Of a DNA stretch of 64,000 bases, positions 8,753 to 16,843 are shown one piece after another (the stretch's first letter is position 1; every line of letters starts with the position of its first letter). The DNA lies in assembly GCF_000876015.1 (NCBI RefSeq), contig NZ_BBQM01000014.1:248001-312000 (forward strand). Direction: 5' to 3'. The translations under genes and the position numbers were made by a program. The DNA is from Cupriavidus basilensis (lineage in GTDB: Bacteria; Pseudomonadota; Gammaproteobacteria; Burkholderiales; Burkholderiaceae). Below the pieces are notes generated by a model that was not told where the DNA came from, searched no databases, and saw only the letters and a list, made by a program, of their open reading frames with translations.

Positions 8753-9493
8753 TCAGGCCAGGCCGCCGTTGGCGCGCAGCACCTGGCCGTTGACCCAGGC
8801 ACCGTCCGGGCCGGCCAGGAAGGCCACCGCGCTGGCAATGTCCTCGGGCTGGCCCAGGCGCTCCAGCGGGGGCATCTTGGAGAAGGTCTGGATCTGTTCT
8901 TCGGTCTTGCCGTTGAGGAACAGCTCGGTGGCCACCGGGCCCGGCGCCACGCAGTTCACCGTGATGCGGCGCCCGCGCAGTTCCTTGACCAGCACGCGCG
9001 AGAACGCTTCCACCGCGGCCTTGGTGCCGTTGTAGATCGCGTAGCCCGGCAGGTTCAGCGCCAGCGTCGTGCTCGACAGGTTGATGATGCGGCCGCCGTC
9101 GTTCAGGCGCGCGGTCGCCTCGCGCAGCGTGTTGAACACGCCGGTCACGTTGATGCTGAAGGTCTGGGCGAACACCTCGTCGGTGGTCTGCGCGAACGGC
9201 ATGGTCTTGAGGATGCCGGCGTTGTTGACCAGCACGTCGATCTTGCCGAGCTTGCTCTCGACCTCGTCGAACATGCGGCGCACGTGGTCGACCTTGGACA
9301 CGTCGGCCTGCACGGCGACGGCCTTGACACCGGTCTGCGCCAGTTCGGCGACGAGCTTGTCGGCCTCACCGGGGTTGGACACATAGTTCACGGCAACCGA
9401 GAAGCCATCGGCGGCCAGGCGGCGGGCGATGGCGGCGCCGATGCCGCGCGAGGCGCCCGTCACCAGGGCGATACCGTTCTGTTTGTCGGACAT
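8753..9493 (-). CDS. SDR family oxidoreductase, FabG-like
   Basis: A 246-aa classical SDR, typical in length for FabG/glucose-dehydrogenase-type enzymes. It carries TGASRGIG at residues 12-19, NNAG at about 89-92, the catalytic Ser in NLSSTT and YNGTK as the YxxxK site; the C-terminus ANGGLA is typical of the group. The ATG at 9493 is preceded by AGGAG, whereas an upstream in-frame ATG at 9577 lacks one. Probably NADPH-dependent reduction of a carbonyl; substrate unknown. The upstream AT-rich region contains an inverted repeat that could be its operator. Confidence 0.88.
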   Translation of the reverse strand: MSDKQNGIALVTGASRGIGAAIARRLAADGFSVAVNYVSNPGEADKLVAELAQTGVKAVAVQADVSKVDHVRRMFDEVESKLGKIDVLVNNAGILKTMPFAQTTDEVFAQTFSINVTGVFNTLREATARLNDGGRIINLSSTTLALNLPGYAIYNGTKAAVEAFSRVLVKELRGRRITVNCVAPGPVATELFLNGKTEEQIQTFSKMPPLERLGQPEDIASAVAFLAGPDGAWVNGQVLRANGGLA

Positions 9494-9974
9494 GGTTTCT
9501 TGCTCCTTTTCGTTCAGGGGGGATGCACTACGGAGATCATGATATTGGTTGCCTTGGGGAAAATAATTGTCTGGCAATGATTATTAGTGTTCCATCTGCA
9601 TTAACAATGCGGGATGTGGAGGGCGTGACGGACTGGTTTCGGAACAGGCGGGGGGTTTGGCGCACATGGCGGCGCGCGGGGGTGTTTCCCCTGGTCGGGA
9701 AAGATCGGCCCCGATGTGTCACGCGCGGCGGCGTGCCATGCGTGTTGCCGGAAGATATCGGGAAGGCCGACGGGGCGGCGTCTGGCAACGCCATGCCCGG
9801 GAGGAGGGGGCTATCGGTGAATCACGGCATGCGGCCCGCCCCTGTCCGGGACGGGCCGCATGCCGCTGCCGGCTCGCAGTGGCGCCGGCCCCGGCGAAGT
9901 CCGCCGGAGCATGGCGAAGCGGCGGCCGGCGGGCGCCGCCCGGCAAGGCCCGGGCGGCGCCAGTCCCGCCGCGC
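9494..9974. other. Gap without a supported gene
   Basis: About 480 bp between two minus-strand genes. The first 120 bp are AT-rich and hold the likely promoter and inverted repeat of the SDR gene ending its 5' side at 9493. The remainder is GC-rich; open frames here lack ribosome-binding sites and recognisable protein sequence, so I call no gene. Confidence 0.55.
9562..9585 (-). promoter_or_regulatory. AT-rich inverted repeat upstream of the FabG-like SDR
   Basis: An interrupted palindrome with ATTG-TCTGG-CAAT at its centre and AATA/TATT outer arms, one base out of register. It lies about 70 bp upstream of the ATG at 9493 in the only AT-rich part of the gap, where the promoter is expected. 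A TetR- or LysR-type operator is plausible but no adjacent regulator is seen. Confidence 0.4.
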
Positions 9975-11030
9975 TCAGGCGAGCGCGGGGTAGTCGATGT
10001 AGCCTTCCGCGCCCGAGTGGTAGAAGGTTTCCGGCTGCGGCGCGTTGAGCGGCGCGTCGGTCTGCAGGCGGCGCGGCAGGTCCGGGTTGGCGATGAACAA
10101 CTGGCCGAAGGCCACCGCGTCGGCTTCGCCGGCTTCCAGCACGTGCTGCGCCGTGGCCTTGGTCATGCGCTCGTTGGCGATGTAGACGCCGCCGAAGGCC
10201 TGCTTCAAGGCCGGGCCCAGGCGGTTGTCGCCGAGCGCCTCGCGCGCGCAGATGAAGGCGATCTTGCGCTTGCCGAGCTCGCGCGCCACGTAGCCGAAGG
10301 TGGCGGCCGGGTCGGAGTCGCCCATCGTGTGCGCGTCGCCGCGCGGCGCCAGGTGCATGCCCACGCGCGACGCGCCCCATACCTCGATGCAGGCGTCGGT
10401 CACTTCCAGCAGCAGGCGCGCGCGGTTCTCGATGGAGCCGCCGTAGGCGTCGGTGCGCTTGTTGGTGCTGTCCTGCAGGAACTGGTCGAGCAGGTAGCCG
10501 TTGGCGCCGTGCACTTCCACGCCGTCGAAGCCGGCGGCCTTGGCGTTCTCGGCGCCGTGGCGGTAGGCGGCGACGATGCCGGGGATCTCATCGGTTTCCA
10601 GCGCGCGCGGCGTGACGTAGGGGCGCTGCGGGCGCACCAGGCTGACGTGGCCCTGGGCGGCGATGGCGCTCGGCGCCACCGGCAGCTCGCCGTCGAGGAA
10701 GATCGGGTCGGAGATGCGGCCCACGTGCCAGAGCTGCAGGAAGATGCGGCCGCCGGCGGCGTGCACGGCATCGGTGACGACCTTCCAGCCGGCCACCTGC
10801 TCGTCGGACCAGATGCCCGGGGTGTCGGCGTAGCCCACGCCTTGCGGGGTGACGGCGGTGGCCTCGCTCAGGATCAGGCCGGCCGAGGCGCGCTGCACGT
10901 AGTACTGCGCCATCAGCGCGTTGGGCACGCGGCCGCCGCCCACCGCGCGCGAGCGCGTCAGCGGCGCCATGATGACGCGGTTGGGCAGGTCGAGGTCGCC
11001 AATGCGGATCGGGTCGAAAAGGGTAGTCAT
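9975..11030 (-). CDS. Old Yellow Enzyme family alkene reductase (NemA-like)
   Basis: A 351-aa FMN-dependent TIM-barrel enzyme reducing activated C=C bonds or nitro compounds with NAD(P)H. Family marks: the start LFDPIRIGDLDLPNRVIMAPLT, the active-site HGANGYLLDQF pair (about residues 180-190), the phosphate-side STNKRTDAYGGS (first part) and YIANERMT near the C-terminus. Length matches NemA and related reductases (about 360). The start at 11030 is the ATG beginning MTTLFDP; the frame opens 15 codons further up. It lies 84 bp downstream of an arsR-type gene on the same strand, the usual arrangement in which an electrophile-sensing repressor controls the reductase. Confidence 0.9.
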   Translation of the reverse strand: MTTLFDPIRIGDLDLPNRVIMAPLTRSRAVGGGRVPNALMAQYYVQRASAGLILSEATAVTPQGVGYADTPGIWSDEQVAGWKVVTDAVHAAGGRIFLQLWHVGRISDPIFLDGELPVAPSAIAAQGHVSLVRPQRPYVTPRALETDEIPGIVAAYRHGAENAKAAGFDGVEVHGANGYLLDQFLQDSTNKRTDAYGGSIENRARLLLEVTDACIEVWGASRVGMHLAPRGDAHTMGDSDPAATFGYVARELGKRKIAFICAREALGDNRLGPALKQAFGGVYIANERMTKATAQHVLEAGEADAVAFGQLFIANPDLPRRLQTDAPLNAPQPETFYHSGAEGYIDYPALA

Positions 11031-11114
11031 GATTGGTCCGGTATCAGGATAGACAGCAGGGTAGACAGGCACCATCGGTGCGGAAAAACTGCGGCGCTCG
11101 CGCGCCGCCGGGGT

Positions 11115-11426
11115 TCAGAGATCGCGGTGCATCCGTGCCAGGAAAGCCTGGATGGTCTGCTCGTCGCGCTTGAAGAAGATCCACTGGCCGACCCGCTTCG
11201 ACGTCACCAGCCCCGCGCGCTGCAGCGTGGCGAGGTGCGCCGAGACCGTGGACTGCGACAGCCCGGTGCGCGCATCGATCAGGCCCGCGCACACGCCGAT
11301 GTCGAGCGGGTGGTCCTGCATGGCGAAGTTCGCTTCCGGGTCTTTCAGCCAGTACAGGATGTTGCGCCGCAGCGGGTTGGCGAGGGCCTTGAGGATGGCG
11401 TCGATGTCGATGGCGTCGGAGTCCAT
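11115..11426 (-). CDS. ArsR-family winged-helix repressor
   Basis: A 103-aa ArsR/SmtB-type regulator. It begins with the typical ILKALANPLRRNILYWL and has the recognition helix in GLSQSTVSAHLATLQRAGLV (last residue omitted here) followed by the wing KRVGQWIFFKRDE. There is no CxC metal site; a single Cys (about residue 42) lies before the recognition helix, so reactive small molecules are a more likely signal than arsenite. No good ribosome-binding site precedes the ATG at 11426, and the frame runs open another 60 codons upstream with Lys/Ala/Arg-rich sequence, so the start is uncertain. First gene of an operon with the alkene reductase; divergent from the MFS gene. Confidence 0.82.
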   Translation of the reverse strand: MDSDAIDIDAILKALANPLRRNILYWLKDPEANFAMQDHPLDIGVCAGLIDARTGLSQSTVSAHLATLQRAGLVTSKRVGQWIFFKRDEQTIQAFLARMHRDL

Positions 11427-11503
11427 TGGGGGCGGGTTGGCTGGTGGAGGAAACGGCCTGTTTCGTCTTTTGCCGAAACATATATCCGCTTCTCTCAAAA
11501 TTA

Positions 11504-11523
11504 ATATCGCAACTATACGATAT
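11504..11523 (-). promoter_or_regulatory. Perfect inverted repeat ATATCG-N8-CGATAT
   Basis: A 6-bp perfect inverted repeat with an 8-bp spacer in the AT-rich part of the arsR/MFS intergenic region, about 80-95 bp upstream of the arsR start. ATCGCAAC occurs at 11506 and again 20 bp on. Position and symmetry fit an ArsR autoregulatory operator; this is inference. Confidence 0.5.
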
Positions 11524-11639
11524 ACATCGCAACCTTGCTGGGGAGTCTCCCGCGCCGCTTTTCGCTTCGCTTCTTGCGCCGCTGCTTGCCTTGCTTTCTG
11601 CCTCACTTTCCGCGCCGCCGTGTGTATCGCGCATCATCT

Positions 11640-11656
11640 GGTTGCTTAAGGAAACC
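11640..11656. promoter_or_regulatory. Palindrome GGTT-N9-AACC, upstream copy
   Basis: GGTT and AACC separated by 9 nt, inside a longer imperfect repeat beginning CATCTGGTT. It has the same spacing as the perfect repeat at 11666-11704, and the two centres are 37 bp apart. It may be a second binding site for the same regulator. Confidence 0.45.
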
Positions 11657-11665
11657 ATGTTGGCT

Positions 11666-11704
11666 AGACTCCATCTGGTTTTCTGACGCAACCAGATGGA
11701 GTCT
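11666..11704. promoter_or_regulatory. 15-bp perfect inverted repeat over the MFS ribosome-binding site
   Basis: AGACTCCATCTGGTT and its exact complement AACCAGATGGAGTCT are separated by 9 nt. The right arm contains the GGAG Shine-Dalgarno sequence of the MFS gene, whose ATG follows at 11707. As RNA it would form a stem sequestering the ribosome-binding site; as DNA it is an ideal dimer operator. The sequence is direct; either role is inferred. Confidence 0.7.
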
Positions 11705-11706
11705 CC

Positions 11707-12942
11707 ATGACCATGAACGCCGCCGCGCCGTGCGCGCGCGCTCCCGCCGCGGCGCCGGCCCGCATGGCCCCCGCGCTGGTGTGGCTGTTCGCGCTGGCCT
11801 GCGGGCTCAGCGTGGCCAACGTCTATTACGCGCAGCCGCTGCTCGACGCCGTGGCGCGCGAGTTCGGCTTCGCCGAGAGCGCCGTGGGCATCGTGGTGAC
11901 GGCGACCCAGGCCGGCTGCGCGCTGGCGCTGCTGCTGCTGGTGCCGGTGGGCGACCTGATGGACCGGCGCCGGCTGATCCTGGCGCAACTGCTGCTGCTG
12001 GCGGTGGCGCTCGGCGCGGTCAGCCTGGCCGGCACGCGCGCCGCGCTGCTGGCCGGCATGCTGGCCGTGGGCCTGCTCGGCACGGCCATGACGCAGGGGC
12101 TGATCGCGTTCGCCGCCACGCTGGCGGCGCCCGACGAGCGCGGGCGCGTGGTGGGCGCCGCGCAGGGCGGCGTGGTGACGGGGCTGCTGGCGGCGCGTGC
12201 GCTGGCGGGCGTGCTGGCCGACCTGGCCGGCTGGCGCGCGGTGTACGCCACCTCGGGCGTGCTGGCGCTGCTGCTGTTCGCGGTGCTGGCGCGCCGCCTG
12301 CCGCGCCAGGCCATCGCGCCGGCGCGCCTGGGTTACGCGCGCCTGCTCGGCTCGATGTTCGTGCTGCTGCTCGGCGAGCGCACGCTGCAGATCCGCGGCG
12401 TGCTCGCCATGCTGATGTTCGCCGCGTTCAGCGCGTTCTGGACCACGCTGGTGCTGCCGCTGAGCGCGCCGCCGCATGCCATGTCGCACACCGCCATCGG
12501 CGCCTTCGGCCTGGTGGGCGCGGCCGGCGCGCTGGCCGCGGCGCGCACCGGCCGGCTGGCCGACCGTGGCCTGGGCCAGCGCACCACCGGCGTGGCGCTG
12601 GTGCTGCTGCTCGCCTGCTGGCTGCCCCTGGCGCTGGCGCCGCAGTCGCTGTGGCTGCTGGTGGCCGGCGTGCTGGTGCTCGACCTCGCCGGGCAGGCCA
12701 TCCACGTCACCAACCAGAGTCTGGTGTTCCGCGTGCGGCCCGAGGCGCACGGTCGCCTGGTGGGCTGCTACATGCTCTTCTACGCACTGGGCAGCGGCGC
12801 CGGCGCCATCGCGTCGACCCACGTCTACGCGCGGGCCGGCTGGAGCGGCGTGTGCGTGCTGGGCGCGGTCATCAGCCTGGCGGCGCTGGTCTTCTGGGCG
12901 CTCACGCTGCGCGCCATGCCCGCGCAGGCAGGCCAGCCCTGA
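11707..12942 (+). CDS. MFS transporter, probable drug/efflux type
   Basis: A 411-aa major facilitator with about 12 hydrophobic segments. The loop between segments 2 and 3 carries the motif-A remnant GDLMDRRRL (about residue 82), and PDERGRVVGAAQGGVVTGLL matches the drug/H+ antiporter family pattern. The N-terminal GLSVANVYYAQPLLD is a common signature of the YgaY/MFS_1 group. The ATG at 11707 follows GGAG buried in a perfect hairpin; MNAA at 11713 is an alternative. It diverges from the arsR/alkene-reductase operon, so export of an electrophilic compound would make sense, but the substrate is not shown. Confidence 0.88.
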   Translation: MTMNAAAPCARAPAAAPARMAPALVWLFALACGLSVANVYYAQPLLDAVAREFGFAESAVGIVVTATQAGCALALLLLVPVGDLMDRRRLILAQLLLLAVALGAVSLAGTRAALLAGMLAVGLLGTAMTQGLIAFAATLAAPDERGRVVGAAQGGVVTGLLAARALAGVLADLAGWRAVYATSGVLALLLFAVLARRLPRQAIAPARLGYARLLGSMFVLLLGERTLQIRGVLAMLMFAAFSAFWTTLVLPLSAPPHAMSHTAIGAFGLVGAAGALAAARTGRLADRGLGQRTTGVALVLLLACWLPLALAPQSLWLLVAGVLVLDLAGQAIHVTNQSLVFRVRPEAHGRLVGCYMLFYALGSGAGAIASTHVYARAGWSGVCVLGAVISLAALVFWALTLRAMPAQAGQP

Positions 12943-13122
12943 GCTGGCGGCGGCCAGGGGAGCGCGGATGGCGGCCGGGGCTTTCGTTTTCCTTGCGGAG
13001 CGGGATCCGTTTCCGGGCGTAAAGTCCGGGTAAATCACGGCACGTTCGCGTCAACCGAACCGCGTCCGTCCGCGTCAGAGCGGTGTCACCCACGCGCTCG
13101 CGCGAGCCGAGACAGGACCGCC

Positions 13123-14700
13123 ATGCCTCTTCGCTTTCCACGTCTGACGACAACGTTGTACCTGGCCGTGGCCGTCGCGCTGCTGGCCGCCTGCGCGCAG
13201 GGCGGCGGCCCGCGGGACGGCGGCGCGTCCGCCGCCGCGCTCGGGCCGGCCGACCTGCACTGGCTCAACAGCGTGACCTTCGGCGCCGACCAGGCCGGCA
13301 TCGAGCGGCTGCGCAGGCTGGGCCGCGCGCGCTATCTCGACGAGCAGATCGCGGCGCCGGCGCAGGACGGCGGCGAGCTCGCCGCCGCCATCGGCGCGCT
13401 GAGCATCGCGCAGCAAAGCGGCGCGCAGCGCCTGAGCGGCGTGCGCGCCGAGCAGCGGCGCATCAACGCGCTCGCCGACGAAGACGAAAAGCAGAAGGCG
13501 CGCGAGGCGCTCAACCGCGCCGGCAGCGAGGTGCTGCTCGACACCAGCCGCCGCCACCTGCTGCGCGCGCTCTACTCGCCGGCGCAACTGCGCGAGCAGA
13601 TGACGTGGTTCTGGATGAACCATTTCAGCGTGTACTCGGGCAAGGGTTCGGTGCGCTGGGTGCTGGCCGACTACGAGGACCGCGCCATCCGGCCGCGCGC
13701 GCTCGGCCGGTTCCGCGACCTGCTGATGGCCACCGTGACCGCGCCCGCCATGCTGGAGTACCTGGACAACGCGCAGAGCGCCGCCAACCGCATCAACGAG
13801 AACTACGCGCGCGAGCTGATGGAGCTGCACACGCTCGGCGTGTCGGGCGGCGCCAGCGGCTCGCGCTACACGCAGCAGGACGTGCAGGAGCTGGCGCGCG
13901 TGCTGACCGGCCTGGGCATCAACGCCAGCGGCGAGCCGCCGAAGCTGCCGCCGCAGAAGCAGGCGCTGTACCGCGCCGATGGCGTGTTCGAGTTCAATCC
14001 GAACCGCCACGACTTCGGCGCCAAGACCCTGCTCGGCCACCGCATCGAGCCGTCCGGTTTTCACGAGGTGGAGCAGGCCGTCGACATCCTCAGCCGCGAT
14101 CCGGCCACGGCGCGCTTCATCTCGGCCAGGATCGCCGCGCACTTCGTCGGCGACGCGCCGCCGCCGGCGCTGGTCGAGCGCATGGCGGCGGCGTTCACCA
14201 GGAGCGACGGCGACATCGCCACCGTGCTGCGCACGCTGTTCCTGTCGCCCGAGTTCGATGCCACGCTGGCCTCCGGCACGCGCCGCTTCAAGGACCCGAT
14301 GCAGTTCGTGGCGTCGTCGCTGCGGCTGGCCTACGACGGCCGCATGGTGGCCAACCTGCGCCCGGCCATCGGCTGGCTCAACCAGCTCGGCGAGCCGCTC
14401 TACGGCCGCGTCACGCCCGACGGCTACCCCGCCGCGGAAAGCGCGTGGGCCAGCTCGGGCCAGATGGTCAAGCGCTTCGAGATCGCGCGCGCGATCGGCT
14501 CCGGGCAGGCCGGCCTGTTCTCGAAGGACGACGGCAAGCCGGCCGAGCGCACGGGTTTCCCGCAGCCGGGCAACCGCGTCTTCTTCGACAGCATCGAAGC
14601 CACGCTCGGCCCCGCCACGCGCACGGCCATGACGCAGGCGGCGTCGCAGGCGGAATGGAACACGATACTGCTGTCCTCGCCCGAGTGGATGCAGGACTAG
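13123..14700 (+). CDS. DUF1800 family lipoprotein
   Basis: A 525-aa protein with a lipoprotein signal peptide (YLAVAVALLAAC, Cys at about residue 24). The body has the DUF1800 pattern: LHWLNSVTFGAD near the N-terminus, TWFWMNHFSVYSGKG (about residue 161), NENYARELMELHTLGV (about 225) and EFDATLASGTRRFKDP. Its molecular function is not established. It is almost always encoded next to a DUF1501 protein, as here (20 bp downstream), so the two probably act together outside the inner membrane. The lipid anchor is a notable detail. Confidence 0.87.
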   Translation: MPLRFPRLTTTLYLAVAVALLAACAQGGGPRDGGASAAALGPADLHWLNSVTFGADQAGIERLRRLGRARYLDEQIAAPAQDGGELAAAIGALSIAQQSGAQRLSGVRAEQRRINALADEDEKQKAREALNRAGSEVLLDTSRRHLLRALYSPAQLREQMTWFWMNHFSVYSGKGSVRWVLADYEDRAIRPRALGRFRDLLMATVTAPAMLEYLDNAQSAANRINENYARELMELHTLGVSGGASGSRYTQQDVQELARVLTGLGINASGEPPKLPPQKQALYRADGVFEFNPNRHDFGAKTLLGHRIEPSGFHEVEQAVDILSRDPATARFISARIAAHFVGDAPPPALVERMAAAFTRSDGDIATVLRTLFLSPEFDATLASGTRRFKDPMQFVASSLRLAYDGRMVANLRPAIGWLNQLGEPLYGRVTPDGYPAAESAWASSGQMVKRFEIARAIGSGQAGLFSKDDGKPAERTGFPQPGNRVFFDSIEATLGPATRTAMTQAASQAEWNTILLSSPEWMQD

Positions 14701-14720
14701 ACACGACACGGGAGCATCTC

Positions 14721-16085
14721 ATGCAACGACGTGAATGGCTCAAACGCGCCGGCATGGCCGGACTGGCCACGCTGGCGCCCGGCATCGTCGCGCGCGCCTA
14801 TGCGCTGCCGCAGCAGGCCGACGCGCGCTTCCTGCTGGTGTTCCTGCGCGGCGGCTACGATGCCACCAACGTGCTGGTGCCGGCGGGCAGCGATTTCTAC
14901 TACGCCGCGCGGCCCACGATCGCCATCGCGCGGCCTGTCGCGCCCGCCGCGTCCGATACGCCGGCCGACCCGCGCGCGGCGCTCTCGCTCGCGGCGGCTT
15001 CCGACGGCGGCGCCGACCGCGGCATCGGCGACTGGGCGCTGCATCCCGCGCTCAGGGACAGCATGCTGCCGCTGTGGCGGAAGCGGCAGCTTGCCTTCGT
15101 GCCGTTCGCCGGCACCGAGGACCTGTCGCGCAGCCACTTCGAGACGCAGGACGGCGTGGAGGCGGGCCTGCCGCTGGCCGGCGCCAGCGGCGCGCGCAGC
15201 GTGGCGTCGCTGCGCGGCACCGGCTTTCTCAACCGGCTGGCCGGCGTCATGGGCGGGCGCGCCGCGCCGGTGGCCTTCACCGACGGCCTGCCGGTGGTGC
15301 TGAGCGGGCCGCTCAACGTGCCCAACGTCTCGCTCAAGGGCACCGGGCGCACGCCATTCGACGAGCGCCAGACGCGCGTGCTGGCGCAGATGTACCGCGG
15401 CACGCGCTTCGAGTCGCTGATCGACGAAGGCTTCGAGCTGCGCCAGACCGTGGCGCAGGAGGCCGAGGCCATGCAGCGCCGCAACGCCATGCTGGCGCAG
15501 GGCGGGCAAGGAGGACAGGGCGAGGGCGACGCCGCGATGGCCGGCCGCATGCAGGAGATGCAGGCGGCCAACCGGCGCGCGCTCAGCGCCCGCGGCTTCG
15601 AGCTCGAGGCGCGCCGCATGGCCGGCCTGATGCGCGAGCGCTTCAACCTCGGCTTCATCGACGTGGGCGGCTGGGACACGCACGTCAACCAGGGCGGCGC
15701 GCAGGGGCAGCTGGCCAGCCTGCTCGACAACCTCGGGCGCGGCATTGCCGGCTTCGCCGAGGAGATCGGCCCCGCGTGGAACCAGACCACGCTGGTGGTG
15801 GTGTCCGAGTTCGGCCGCACCTTCCGCGAGAACGGCACGCGCGGCACCGACCACGGCCACGGCACGGTGTACTGGGTGGCCGGCGGCGCGGTGCGCGGCG
15901 GGCGCATCGCCGGCGAGCAGGTGGCGGTGGAGCAGCGCACGCTCAACCAGAACCGCGACTGGCCCGTGCTCAACGAATACCGCGCGCTGCTGGGCGGCCT
16001 CTTCCGGCGCCTCTACGGGCTGGACGACGCGCGCCTGGCGCAGGTGTTTCCCGGCGCGCGCGCCGTGGACCTCGGGCTGGTCTGA
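14721..16085 (+). CDS. DUF1501 family exported protein
   Basis: A 454-aa protein. The ATG at 14721 follows GGGAG and begins MQRREWLKRAGMAG, a twin-arginine-type signal (RREWLK) with a short hydrophobic core ending near AYA, so folded export by Tat is likely. DUF1501 members are related to the alkaline-phosphatase/sulfatase fold; visible conserved pieces are VFLRGGYDATN, SHFETQDGVEAG, GFIDVGGWDTHVNQGG and VVSEFGRTFRENGTRGTDHG (ends trimmed). Paired with the DUF1800 lipoprotein upstream. No substrate is known. Confidence 0.88.
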   Translation: MQRREWLKRAGMAGLATLAPGIVARAYALPQQADARFLLVFLRGGYDATNVLVPAGSDFYYAARPTIAIARPVAPAASDTPADPRAALSLAAASDGGADRGIGDWALHPALRDSMLPLWRKRQLAFVPFAGTEDLSRSHFETQDGVEAGLPLAGASGARSVASLRGTGFLNRLAGVMGGRAAPVAFTDGLPVVLSGPLNVPNVSLKGTGRTPFDERQTRVLAQMYRGTRFESLIDEGFELRQTVAQEAEAMQRRNAMLAQGGQGGQGEGDAAMAGRMQEMQAANRRALSARGFELEARRMAGLMRERFNLGFIDVGGWDTHVNQGGAQGQLASLLDNLGRGIAGFAEEIGPAWNQTTLVVVSEFGRTFRENGTRGTDHGHGTVYWVAGGAVRGGRIAGEQVAVEQRTLNQNRDWPVLNEYRALLGGLFRRLYGLDDARLAQVFPGARAVDLGLV

Positions 16086-16095
16086 CAGCGCGGAC

Positions 16096-16680
16096 TCAGC
16101 CGGCCAGCGCCTTCAGTTCCGCCTGCAGCTTCGCCATTTCCTGCATCACCTCCGCCGTGAACGCGGGGCCTTCCCAGGCGCGGTAGTGCTGCTGCGCGTA
16201 GGCCAGCGCGTTCTTGTAGTAGAGGAAGGCATTGAGCCGGTTGCGCACGTAGCTGTTGTGCGTGCGCGTGACCTTGCCGGGGCTGCCCATCACGATGGAA
16301 TTGGGCGGGATCACGGTGCCTTCCTTGAGGAAGGCATGGCCGGCCACGATGCTGTTGTCGCCGATCACGCAGGCGTCCATGATGGTGGCGTTGATGCCGA
16401 TCAGGCAGTTGTCGCCGATGGTGCAGCCGTGGATGGTGCAGTGATGGGTGATCGAGCAATGGCTGCCGATGAGGGTGGGCGTGCGGTCGCCCACGTGCAG
16501 CATGGCGAAGTCCTGGATGTTGGTGTACGCGCCGATCACGATTTCCGTGTGCTCGGCGCGCGCGGCCGCGTTGATCCAGATCGACGCGTGCTCGTGCACC
16601 GTGACCTTGCCGTAGAGGTAGGCCGATTCATGCACGTAGGCGCTCGGGTGGATGCGCACGTCGGGTCCGATCACTGCCAT
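16096..16680 (-). CDS. Gamma-carbonic-anhydrase-like hexapeptide-repeat protein (PaaY-like)
   Basis: A 194-aa left-handed beta-helix protein. Hexapeptide repeats run from about residue 8 to 145 (IGPDVRIHPSAYV, TLIGSHCSITHHC, TIGDNCLIGINATIM, VIGDNSIVAGHAFL), and the His-rich ITHHCTIHG may supply metal ligands as in gamma-class carbonic anhydrases and PaaY thioesterase. Helical C-terminus. The ATG at 16680 follows AGGAG. Length agrees with PaaY/CaiE (about 196-200). No phenylacetate genes lie nearby, so a specific pathway is not assigned. Confidence 0.85.
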   Translation of the reverse strand: MAVIGPDVRIHPSAYVHESAYLYGKVTVHEHASIWINAAARAEHTEIVIGAYTNIQDFAMLHVGDRTPTLIGSHCSITHHCTIHGCTIGDNCLIGINATIMDACVIGDNSIVAGHAFLKEGTVIPPNSIVMGSPGKVTRTHNSYVRNRLNAFLYYKNALAYAQQHYRAWEGPAFTAEVMQEMAKLQAELKALAG

Positions 16681-16843
16681 TGTCGTCTCCTGGTTGTGAT
16701 GATGCCGCGATGGTGTCGTGATGGCTGGCTCCGGCCGATTGTACGCGCCGGCCGCCGGCTGCGGATTGTGCCGCGGCGGCGGCGATGCTACCTTCGCTGC
16801 ATGACGGCGGCCGGTGCCGCCGCGGCCCAGCCTGGGATACCAC

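Noticed and set aside
9711..9740. TGTCACG as a third ECF41 promoter
   Set aside because: The last base differs and no CGTC is found 16 bp downstream.
9523..9993. A 156-codon plus-strand frame in the SDR/alkene-reductase gap
   Set aside because: No ribosome-binding site, Arg/Gly/Pro-rich, and extends into the 3' end of the reductase gene.
11044..13038. A 664-codon frame antisense to the MFS gene
   Set aside because: Low-complexity Gln/Arg/His composition, no domain; the MFS protein on the other strand is clear.
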